This document shows positions 1 to 6,908 of a DNA stretch of 7,649 nucleotides, piece after piece. This DNA is from Candidatus Zixiibacteriota bacterium (GTDB taxonomy: Bacteria; Zixibacteria; MSB-5A5; GN15; JACZUZ01): contig JACZUZ010000044.1 of assembly GCA_022572905.1 (NCBI GenBank), forward strand, positions 1,871 to 9,519. The letters run 5' to 3'. Below the pieces are notes generated by a model. The model searched no databases. It had not been told where the DNA came from and was given only the letters and a program-made list of their open reading frames with translations. Within the stretch, counting starts at the first letter, position 1. Every line of letters starts with the position of its first letter. The position numbers and the translations under genes were made by a program.

Positions 1-3000
1 TCACCGCTGAAGTGGCGCGCTCATATCCTAATCCGAATGTTGATAGCGACGCTTTTATTGATGATTTCGAGGGCAGCCGTGAGGAGTATTCACTTGGATT
101 AACCCGAGGACAATGGACAATCGCGTCCCGACCCGAATCTATTGACCCATTCAACAGCATCCGCGCTGACTTTTTTTGGTACAATTCTCAAAATGGAATA
201 AACAGAACAGAAATCTATGATGAAGAAGTCCCCGGTGGGTTTTCAACCGCGTTTCCATTGAACCTGGTTTTTCAGCCCAGAGACACCAAGATAGATACAA
301 CAGGGTCGCTAGATTCAATAGTAGTCGTATTTGACACCACCCTAATTGACACGAACGCCGTTATTCCTGCTCTGATAATTGACAGCGCATTTGTGGATAC
401 TGTGGTGGATACGTTGGTGGACACGAGCGCGACGCCCCCGGACACTACGCTGGATACTATGATAGACACAACAAATTATTTCTATACCAGCGTAGACAGT
501 ACAACAGTGGAGTTCAACTCAACCGTGTTAATGGCTCGGCCGGGAACAATGTCTCCCGAGAGCAACTGGTCCGGAATCATGCGGTCATTATCATCAGGGA
601 TTAGAGATCAGGCGGAAGTGGAACTTCTGGAAGTGCGCATGAGGGTCTGGCAGGATCCGTTTTCGGCTACTACTCGCGGTGGATTCATTCATTTCGACTT
701 CGGAGACATTTCCGAAGATGTGTTTGAGAACGGTAAGCTGGACGAGGAAGACACGAATGATAATCGAATCTATGATACCGACCGCAATGAAGATATTGGG
801 CTTGATGGCATGGATGATGTCGCAGAGCGCGAATGGTTCAAAGATGTTTTCGATGTACTGGGAAGCTCTGATCCCTCAGGAGATAACTGGCCTTTCGCAG
901 ATGATGACGAGATACTCACTCCCTGGCCATTTAGTTTTGCCAATGATAGCACATTTATTTATAGTCCCGAATCCGTCGCCCGTCTGAAGTTTGTGAATGC
1001 AACCGAAAACAATAAGGAAGACCCCGACCAATTCCGTCCTGACTCTGAAGACTTGAATGGTAATTTCGCTGTTGACCTGAGAAATGATTATTTTAGCTTT
1101 AAGATCAGCCTTGATCAAGTATTTCCCGATTCAGCTTTCTATGTGGATGGTTCACTAAATGATTTCGGATGGAGAACATACCGCATCCCACTTCGTGATT
1201 CTACGATTCGCGATGCGAAAATTGGAAGTCCGGTGTGGGAAGACATTCGTTATGTCAGAGTATGGTTGGATTCCATTCCTTCTCCTACTGGAATTGAAAT
1301 CGCCTCCATGAAACTGATCAGGTCCGTTTGGAAAGATTCGCTGATAGTTTTCGATAGTCTTCCATCTCAGGCTTCCTTTAAAGGCGCCGTAATCAATGAG
1401 GCTGAGAATACGGGCTATAATCCTCCGTTGGGGGTAACCGGATCGGTTGATAAGCTCAACGATATTGTTGAAACTGAACAATCTCTTCTCATGGAATACG
1501 ATAATTTCAACTATCAAGACACCGGATTAGTGCGCAAACGGCATCCCTCCGTCAATTATACGGGTTATCGCGAGCTGAGAATGTTCGTCCACGGAGACGA
1601 TGGTCTAAAAAAATCAGATAGTGTCAGTTTCGCTTTTCGAATCGGAACCGACGCTTTTAATTTCTATGAATTTCGAACAATACTCGAATCGGGCTGGAGT
1701 TCATCCAATGAAGTAGTAATGGATTTTAATGAACTAACCAAGCTCAAAGATTCCGCCCTGCGCAACACTCCAGATATTCAACCGATCGACACGAAGGAAG
1801 GTCATTCTCTGTATCGTGTTTTCGGAAATCCAACGCTGAGAACAATTTATTACATGGCCGCAATCGTAACTAATGTGGACTCCGATTCCAGTGGGGGGCC
1901 ACTATCTGGTGAAGTCTGGCTTGATGAGTTGCGACTAACAGGCGTACGCAGAGACGTTGGAACGGCGGCCAGAGTCGGTGTCAATGGGACATTGGGTGAC
2001 TTGTTGACCTTTGGCGCAAGCGTTGACTATCGTGACGCGTTCTATCGTGGACTGGCCAATACGGTTCGTGGTGGCAGTCGACAGAGTCTTGGTAGTGGAG
2101 AGTCCCGTCTGAATGTTTCCGCCAATATGGGGATTAACCTCGGAAAAATTCTGCCCCCGAGTCTGGGAGCCAGCGTTCCAATTAATGTTCGCTACAGCAG
2201 GAATACTCGCACACCTCTATTAGTTACCGCAGGCAATAGCGATATTATCCTGTCTCCTGAGAGAAGGATTGATGAGAGATCGGTTTCAATAACGAGATCC
2301 TTTTCAGTTAGTGAATCGTTCAATAAGAGAACTCGCAATCCGCTCTACACTGTTTTCCTGAATAAATTCAGAACTGGATTCAACTATTCGCGAACAGAGT
2401 CGTGGTCGCCAATTGTGCTACATCGAATTAGCGAGGGTTATGATGTACGGAGCAGCTACAATACAAAACTGCCCACTCCGCCTTCTCTTCCGATATTCTT
2501 CTTCTTTGGAAAAGTTCCTGTTCTAAAAAGACTATCCGAAACCCGTCTGAATGTTTTTCCGAGTAACATTAATTTGACAAGCAACTTCAAGCGAAGTCTC
2601 TCAATTTCACTGCTTGATCGCGATGGCAGTCTGCGCTCATCTTACTCTCGCGATCTGACCACTGATTTTCGAACCGGGGTGCGCTTGCTCTCTAATCTTA
2701 ATTCAAGTTTCAGCTTGAATGTCTTTAGTGATTTACGAGACCCGTCGTGGACTAATATCTCATTCAAGAACTTCCGTATGGGACGTGAAATGCGCTATCG
2801 TCAAAATTTCTCCACAGACTATTCGCCGACGCTTTTCAAGTTTCTGACACACAAGTTTACTTTCGGGTCTTCATATACGGAAAACCGCATGCTAAACGTG
2901 ACTGCGGATGATGAAGACGCTGATTTGGAGCCGCGTAATATCAATCAAAGCGTACGATATAGCGCAAGCGGAACATTCGACTTGCAGAAATTCTTTGGAA

Positions 3001-4127
3001 AGACGGGAAGAAGATCCACTCGAAGAGTATCAATGCGCCAGCGTATGGCTCAAAGGTCTCTCGCCAAGAAAACGGATAGCGCTAAAGTTGGGGAAAAGGA
3101 ATACGATGAGCCATCGGGTCCCTGGATTGGCTCTCGAGCTTATGGATTCACTCGCAATAGCCTCTCAAAATTGACTTCTTTTATCCAGCCTTTCAGTTTG
3201 CGATATGAAGAGAGCCAGAGTTTTCGCCAGAACGGACTTAGGAGTCGACCTGGCCGTATTTTTAGATTTGGCTTTTCAAGCGATCCGGATGTGCCAATCG
3301 CTCGTCTTAAAAGGCAACAGACTAAACAAACCAGTGCAAGTTATAATTGGAGCGTCGGAACGGGAATACGTTTGCTTAATGGCGGAATATCCGTCAAAAT
3401 CGATATTTCAGAAAGTCAGTCAGAAAGTCACCCATCCACTGGCGCATCTCGTGAATCGATTGATCGCACTTGGCCGAGACTAAGTATTTCGTTACGGCAG
3501 CTTCGAGGACTCGAAAAGATCTGGGGACTCAACAAGGTTCAGGGATTTATCAATTCATTCATTCGAAGATTCACGCCCAAGACGGGGTATTCCCGTCGAG
3601 TTAGTGAGAGCAAGGATCTCTCCGCCAAATTCTTGAGCGGACGAACCGTCACTACAGAAAGAAGCCCACTCCTGGCAGTTACAATCCCGATCAAGAAAGC
3701 GCTTAGTATCACCGCATCCGTAACCGCGAGAAAGAGCGAACGAGAGGACTTCAACAAGATAAGTGGCGAACTTTCCCGAGCAACGAAAGAGAAGGGTCGG
3801 TCCATGAAATTGAACACCCAGTATCGATTCAGTTCTCCAAAAGGAATACGTCTTCCAATTTTTGGAAAGATAAAACTTCGCTCCACGATTACCTTCAACG
3901 TAAGCGTTATTAAGAAAGTTAATGAATCCGAACAGGCTCTTGAAGGCGGTGATTTTGAGTTACAGTCGAGGAGAGAGTCGTTCTCCGTGTCTACAAATAT
4001 CACTTATAGCTTCTCTACTCAGGTTTCCGGAGGCGTCTCAAGTCGCTGGGTAGACACGAATGACGCACGCTCACAGCGCAAGACGCATACTCGTGAATTG
4101 AGGATGTATGCGGAAATGAGATTCTAG
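1..4127 (+). CDS. sprA: SprA/Sov-family T9SS outer-membrane translocon, C-terminal part (5' end outside window)
   Basis: SprA forms the giant outer-membrane beta-barrel through which folded type 9 cargo leaves the cell. The frame is open to the left edge (codons for T-A-E precede the GTG at 12), so that GTG is not a real start; known SprA proteins exceed 2,000 residues and the N-terminal part is missing here. Counting residue 1 at base 12, family landmarks are IDDFEGS (16-22), NWSGIMRS (185-192), a GDISEDV block (231-237), GWRTYRIPL (386-394) followed by RYVRVWLD (413-420), and GEVWLDELRLTG (633-644). After about residue 650 the protein is alternating, Ser/Arg/Thr-rich sequence typical of beta-strands. 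It ends with YRFSSPKGIRLP (1271-1282) and a C-terminal Phe (MYAEMRF), as expected for an outer-membrane barrel. Odd features are the Asp-Thr insertion near residues 91-165 and a basic stretch at about 997-1030. The family call is from recalled motifs and is strong; a T9SS role in this organism is inferred. It reads without frameshift to TAG. Confidence 0.92.
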   Translation, partial: TAEVARSYPNPNVDSDAFIDDFEGSREEYSLGLTRGQWTIASRPESIDPFNSIRADFFWYNSQNGINRTEIYDEEVPGGFSTAFPLNLVFQPRDTKIDTTGSLDSIVVVFDTTLIDTNAVIPALIIDSAFVDTVVDTLVDTSATPPDTTLDTMIDTTNYFYTSVDSTTVEFNSTVLMARPGTMSPESNWSGIMRSLSSGIRDQAEVELLEVRMRVWQDPFSATTRGGFIHFDFGDISEDVFENGKLDEEDTNDNRIYDTDRNEDIGLDGMDDVAEREWFKDVFDVLGSSDPSGDNWPFADDDEILTPWPFSFANDSTFIYSPESVARLKFVNATENNKEDPDQFRPDSEDLNGNFAVDLRNDYFSFKISLDQVFPDSAFYVDGSLNDFGWRTYRIPLRDSTIRDAKIGSPVWEDIRYVRVWLDSIPSPTGIEIASMKLIRSVWKDSLIVFDSLPSQASFKGAVINEAENTGYNPPLGVTGSVDKLNDIVETEQSLLMEYDNFNYQDTGLVRKRHPSVNYTGYRELRMFVHGDDGLKKSDSVSFAFRIGTDAFNFYEFRTILESGWSSSNEVVMDFNELTKLKDSALRNTPDIQPIDTKEGHSLYRVFGNPTLRTIYYMAAIVTNVDSDSSGGPLSGEVWLDELRLTGVRRDVGTAARVGVNGTLGDLLTFGASVDYRDAFYRGLANTVRGGSRQSLGSGESRLNVSANMGINLGKILPPSLGASVPINVRYSRNTRTPLLVTAGNSDIILSPERRIDERSVSITRSFSVSESFNKRTRNPLYTVFLNKFRTGFNYSRTESWSPIVLHRISEGYDVRSSYNTKLPTPPSLPIFFFFGKVPVLKRLSETRLNVFPSNINLTSNFKRSLSISLLDRDGSLRSSYSRDLTTDFRTGVRLLSNLNSSFSLNVFSDLRDPSWTNISFKNFRMGREMRYRQNFSTDYSPTLFKFLTHKFTFGSSYTENRMLNVTADDEDADLEPRNINQSVRYSASGTFDLQKFFGKTGRRSTRRVSMRQRMAQRSLAKKTDSAKVGEKEYDEPSGPWIGSRAYGFTRNSLSKLTSFIQPFSLRYEESQSFRQNGLRSRPGRIFRFGFSSDPDVPIARLKRQQTKQTSASYNWSVGTGIRLLNGGISVKIDISESQSESHPSTGASRESIDRTWPRLSISLRQLRGLEKIWGLNKVQGFINSFIRRFTPKTGYSRRVSESKDLSAKFLSGRTVTTERSPLLAVTIPIKKALSITASVTARKSEREDFNKISGELSRATKEKGRSMKLNTQYRFSSPKGIRLPIFGKIKLRSTITFNVSVIKKVNESEQALEGGDFELQSRRESFSVSTNITYSFSTQVSGGVSSRWVDTNDARSQRKTHTRELRMYAEMRF
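396..473 (+). repeat. Degenerate 12-base tandem repeat encoding Asp-Thr units inside sprA
   Basis: Six imperfect units beginning GATAC or GACAC follow one another at 396, 408, 420, 441, 453 and 465, with a 9-base spacer (432-440) after the third. Each 12-base unit encodes Asp-Thr-x-x (DTVV, DTLV, DTSA, DTTL, DTMI, DTT). The wider region 282-506 is also rich in Asp-Thr and Asp-Ser pairs. It lies between the IDDFEGS block and the NWSGIMRS block, so it looks like an expanded extracellular or periplasmic loop. The unit length is a multiple of three, so copy-number changes would keep the frame. Confidence 0.7.
738..815 (+). other. Acidic, Asn/Asp-rich loop of SprA, possible calcium-binding segment
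   Basis: Residues 243-268 of the visible SprA contain DTNDNRIYD followed by DTDRNED and GLDGMDD. The spacing D-x-N-D-x-x-x-D resembles EF-hand or thrombospondin-type calcium loops. A second similar stretch, DLNGNFAVD, occurs at residues 347-355 (about 1050-1076). The position, just after the GDISEDV block, fits a variable loop of the family. Metal binding is inferred from acidic spacing only. Confidence 0.35.
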
Positions 4128-4188
4128 ATTTGATTAGCGACTTTCTCAAAGCCATTATTCAACATGCTAAATAGAGCTTTCAATCCAC

Positions 4189-4216
4189 TTGTTGTCGAGA
4201 TCATCCCTTGTATATT
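4189..4216 (+). promoter_or_regulatory. Possible sigma70-type promoter for the M28/cyclase lipoprotein gene
   Basis: TTGTTG at 4189-4194 and TATATT at 4211-4216 are separated by 16 bases. The -10 box matches TATAAT at five of six positions; the -35 box matches only at TTG. It lies in the 162-base gap after sprA and would give a leader of about 65 bases before the ATG at 4290. This suggests the lipoprotein gene can be transcribed separately from sprA. The call rests on weak consensus matches. Confidence 0.35.
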
Positions 4217-4273
4217 AGGACGAGCTTGATGCAAGGATCCGCTTCTAGATTAAAGTATCCTGGCGATCGGAGC

Positions 4274-4278
4274 AGGAG
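4274..4278 (+). promoter_or_regulatory. Ribosome binding site AGGAG deciding the start at 4290
   Basis: AGGAG ends 11 bases before the ATG at 4290. The next in-frame ATG, at 4308, would be 29 bases away, so 4290 is preferred. The site overlaps CAGGA (4273-4277), which can pair with TCCTG at 4258-4262, so it may be partly hidden in a small hairpin. Confidence 0.55.
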
Positions 4279-4289
4279 CGATATTTGAA

Positions 4290-5249
4290 ATGTTAGACAG
4301 GAAATCCATGCGGTCTATTCTAGGGACGCTCACAGAAAGTCAGAAACTGCTTTTCTTGGCGCCTCTTTTCTTGGTTGGTTGCGGATCGGACTTGTCAGAT
4401 CGGCCAGTCTTCAGCGGGGTTCGGGCGCTATCTTTTATTGAAGCGCAAGTTTCATTTGGCCCAAGAGTCCCGGGTTCTGTGGCATCGAGAAAATGTCAGA
4501 ACTACTTGGTGAATTTCTTTGATTCGCTGGGTTATCATAGTCAACGTCAGAAATTCGTACATCGAGATTATCGGACCAACGAGACGATTGAGATGCAAAA
4601 TCTATTTTTTGAAAGAAAACTGTCGTCCGAAAATCAGGCTGGAACCAGGATTCTGCTTTGCGCTCATTATGACAGCCGTCCGCGCTGCGATCGCGACCCC
4701 GACCCTGATCGAAGAAACGATTCACTCCCCGGCGCAAATGACGGTGGTTCGGGAGTGGCGGTGTTAATGGAGCTCGCGCTGATTTTCGATTCGGTCCCCC
4801 CTGAGACATCCGTTGATTTTGCGTTCTTCGACGGCGAAGACTGGGGAGAGCAAGGAGATATCGATCAATACTGTCTGGGTTCGATAGAATTCGCAGGGCA
4901 GGTGCCGGCGATGCGCTATCGCTTCGCAATTCTGCTCGATATTGTGGGGCATTTGGACGCGAAATTCTATCGTGAAGGAAACTCAGAAAAGTATGCGAGA
5001 GAATTAAATGATCACTTCTGGGAAATCGCGCTGGAAATGCGGCCGAATCGATTCGTTGATTCTGTGGGAATATCGATTATGGACGACCACATACCCCTTC
5101 TGGGCGCGCGCATTCCAACTATAGACATAATTGATTTGAGCTATCCGCAATGGCATACCAGCTCAGATCTTCCCGAGTATTGCGATACAACTGCTTTGTC
5201 AGACATTGGAGAAGTTGTCGCGGAACTTGTTTACAGAGAAAAGAAATAA
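4290..5249 (+). CDS. M28-family lipoprotein, glutaminyl-peptide cyclotransferase type
   Basis: A 319-residue predicted lipoprotein: the hydrophobic stretch LLFLAPLFLVGC at 20-31 ends in a good lipobox with Cys31. The rest matches the glutaminyl-cyclase branch of M28 zinc enzymes, which turn N-terminal Gln into pyroglutamate; relatives are aminopeptidases. Visible motifs: AHYDSRP (125-131), PGANDGGSGVAV (147-158) with the expected zinc ligand Asp151, FFDGEDWG (179-186) with the expected general base Glu183 and zinc ligand Asp184, YCLGS (194-198), LLDIVG (215-220) with Asp217, DDHIPLLG (265-272), and WHT (288-290) with zinc ligand His289. The DDHIP and WHT signatures favour cyclase over a simple aminopeptidase. 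Human glutaminyl cyclase has Glu-Glu where this has Glu-Asp; Asp is also a usual zinc ligand and I believe Glu-Asp is common in bacterial relatives. It should act in the periplasm or on an outer-membrane face. It follows sprA by 162 bases. Family very likely; cyclase versus peptidase not settled. Confidence 0.88.
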   Translation: MLDRKSMRSILGTLTESQKLLFLAPLFLVGCGSDLSDRPVFSGVRALSFIEAQVSFGPRVPGSVASRKCQNYLVNFFDSLGYHSQRQKFVHRDYRTNETIEMQNLFFERKLSSENQAGTRILLCAHYDSRPRCDRDPDPDRRNDSLPGANDGGSGVAVLMELALIFDSVPPETSVDFAFFDGEDWGEQGDIDQYCLGSIEFAGQVPAMRYRFAILLDIVGHLDAKFYREGNSEKYARELNDHFWEIALEMRPNRFVDSVGISIMDDHIPLLGARIPTIDIIDLSYPQWHTSSDLPEYCDTTALSDIGEVVAELVYREKK

Positions 5250-5349
5250 TTCTCTCGTCGGTCGAATCGCATGAATAGATTGTAATATATAGTAATGCTC
5301 CTTCGGTATTGTTAAATGCGAGTGATATATCAAAGAGCGTCTTACAGAA

Positions 5350-6816
5350 ATGACCAAAACAACGAAAGTCAAATCAGCTATAGCCAAATCAGCCACTGAT
5401 AGTTCGGCGAAAACTAATTCCGCTTTGAGGGAATTGCCCGCAGTAGATGAGATAGTTCTTGAGCTAGCGGCAGATGGAATTTGCTCCGATATTCCAGCTC
5501 CCTTTGTTCGGGATTTCGCGCGTCTGGCGATTGAAGACGCACGTAGGTATCTTCGCTCATTACCTGGCGATACAAAGTCGAATCCCAGCGCGCTACGAAA
5601 CAACATATTCCGTAGTATCCGCAAGAAAGCTCTGGAGTTTTCGCGACAAGGCCCAACACGCGTTAACAATTGCACCGGGGTAATAGCTCACACAAACCTC
5701 GGAAGAGCTCCACTCTCGAAGAAAAGCCTAACTGTCGTCGCTGAAAAATTGTCCGGATACAGCAACCTTGAACTTGATCTGGGAACCGGGAAGCGCGGCA
5801 AGAGAGGCGAATATGTTGAGGAATTGTTAATTGCGCTCACTGGAGCGGAGGCGGCTTGCGTAGTCAATAATTGCGCGGCGGCCCTGGTTTTAATTCTGAA
5901 TACGCTCGCTAACAAGAAAGAGGTAATTGTAAGTCGCGGCGAATTGATTCAGATTGGCGGTGGCTTTAGAAGTCCCGACATACTAAAAGCATCTGGAGCG
6001 AAACTTGTTGAGGTTGGAACTACCAATATAACGTCGGAAGATGACTACAGAGGCGCTTTCTCTTCGAAAACGGCTTTGGCGCTAAAGGCGCATCAAAGTA
6101 ATTTCACTCAGACCGGATTCGCACAGAGTGTGGATGTGAAAACTCTCGTTGCGATTGGGGCGGAACAAAGTGTCCCTGTCGTCTATGACCTCGGTAGTGG
6201 ATTGGCGGTTGATCCACAAAAAGTTGATTTGGGAAATGAGGCAAGCATCGTTTCCTCTCTACGCGATGGCGTCGATATCGTCTGTTTTTCAGGAGACAAA
6301 CTTCTCGGCGGAGCGCAAGCCGGCATTATAGTGGGCGCAAAAAAATTGATAGCCAAAATGAAGAAAAATCCGTTCTATCGCGCTCTGCGTCCTGACAAAA
6401 TCACGCTGGCGTTGGCGGCTCAGACGATCGCAGAATATTTGAATGGAAATTGGGGAGAAAACATACCGCTCTGGAAAATGGCCCGGCGTTCGGAGTCGGA
6501 GCTCTACAAGTTTGGTACCAGAATTATGAAAACTCTTAACTGCGGAGATAAAGTTACTCTCGAAACCACAACATCGCGCTACGGCGGCGGTTCATTGCCT
6601 GATGTTGAATTGCCTTCCTACGGATTGAAGTTTAACTCTTCATTGTCCGCGAATTCACAGGCCAAACTGTTTCGTGACTTAAGTGTTCCGATTATCGGAC
6701 GCGTCGAAGATGGAGCTTTCGTCCTCGACCTGAGAGCCGTTTTGGAGGAAGATGAATCCATATTCATTGATGGCCTGGTTGCCGCGAAGTCATCTCTCTT
6801 CGCCAGGAGTAACTGA
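5350..6816 (+). CDS. selA: L-seryl-tRNA(Sec) selenium transferase
   Basis: SelA is the PLP-dependent cytoplasmic enzyme that converts Ser-tRNA(Sec) to Sec-tRNA(Sec) using selenophosphate. The 488 residues compare with 463 in E. coli. Landmarks include RVNNCTGVIAHTNLGRAPLS (104-123), ITGAE-like LTGAEAACVVNNCAAA (163-178), SRGELIQIGGGFRSPDI (195-211), EVGTTN (221-226), VVYDLGSG (277-284), FSGDKLLGG (313-321) with Lys317 as the expected PLP Schiff-base lysine, RALRPDK (344-350), and GGGSLPDV (412-419) and VPIIGR (446-451) near the C-terminus. Residues 1-25 are a Lys/Ala/Ser/Thr-rich extension of about 17 residues relative to E. coli. ATG 5350 is the best start although only a weak AAAGAG (5332-5337) precedes it; the next candidate, TTG at 5425, has no better site. 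selB follows after 92 bases, the usual selAB order, supporting the call. The catalytic framework looks intact. Confidence 0.97.
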   Translation: MTKTTKVKSAIAKSATDSSAKTNSALRELPAVDEIVLELAADGICSDIPAPFVRDFARLAIEDARRYLRSLPGDTKSNPSALRNNIFRSIRKKALEFSRQGPTRVNNCTGVIAHTNLGRAPLSKKSLTVVAEKLSGYSNLELDLGTGKRGKRGEYVEELLIALTGAEAACVVNNCAAALVLILNTLANKKEVIVSRGELIQIGGGFRSPDILKASGAKLVEVGTTNITSEDDYRGAFSSKTALALKAHQSNFTQTGFAQSVDVKTLVAIGAEQSVPVVYDLGSGLAVDPQKVDLGNEASIVSSLRDGVDIVCFSGDKLLGGAQAGIIVGAKKLIAKMKKNPFYRALRPDKITLALAAQTIAEYLNGNWGENIPLWKMARRSESELYKFGTRIMKTLNCGDKVTLETTTSRYGGGSLPDVELPSYGLKFNSSLSANSQAKLFRDLSVPIIGRVEDGAFVLDLRAVLEEDESIFIDGLVAAKSSLFARSN

Positions 6817-6873
6817 GACAAACTCAAGTGACTCGCATCCCCATCCAGTTCTGTCGTGTTCGATATTTATGAC

Positions 6874-6902
6874 TTGAAATTGTTAGCGCCCGTCAATAAT
6901 AC
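6874..6902 (+). promoter_or_regulatory. Possible selB promoter placed for a leaderless transcript
   Basis: TTGAAA at 6874-6879 matches the -35 consensus at five of six positions. Downstream are two overlapping -10 candidates: AATAAT at 6895-6900 (spacer 15, five of six matches) and TAATAC at 6897-6902 (spacer 17, three of six). Either would start transcription at about 6907-6909, at or next to the selB ATG. No Shine-Dalgarno sequence is seen in the bases before that ATG, which fits. Short A+T-rich matches also occur by chance, so this is tentative. Confidence 0.35.
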
Positions 6903-6908
6903 TCTGAT

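Noticed and set aside
12..14. GTG as the true start of the first gene
   Set aside because: The frame stays open upstream to the window edge, there is no ribosome binding site, and the SprA family is far longer; the gene simply begins outside the window.
3539..4003. 154-codon open frame on the minus strand inside sprA
   Set aside because: It lies wholly opposite conserved SprA C-terminal sequence, has no recognisable motif, and looks like a shadow of the real gene.
4148..4180. AAAGC/GCTTT inverted repeat after sprA as a terminator
   Set aside because: Only 5 bp with a 23-base loop and no T-tract.
5283..5293. TATAGT / TAATAT as a -10 box for selA
   Set aside because: The hexamer is good but nothing resembling a -35 box lies 16-18 bases upstream, and the region is simply A+T-rich.
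5291..5315. Hairpin around CTCCTTCGG in the selA leader as a terminator or riboswitch
   Set aside because: The stem (AGTAATGC with GTATTGTT) depends on several G-U pairs and has no following U-run; it is too weak to call.
6814..6834. Selenocysteine readthrough of the selA TGA stop
   Set aside because: A second in-frame TGA follows after four codons, the SelA protein is already complete at its usual C-terminus, and no SECIS-like hairpin is visible.
6817..6908. A tRNA(Sec) gene in the selA-selB gap, on either strand
   Set aside because: The length is suggestive (92 bases), but no pairing acceptor stem, long variable arm, UCA anticodon context or TTCGA-type T-loop could be put together.
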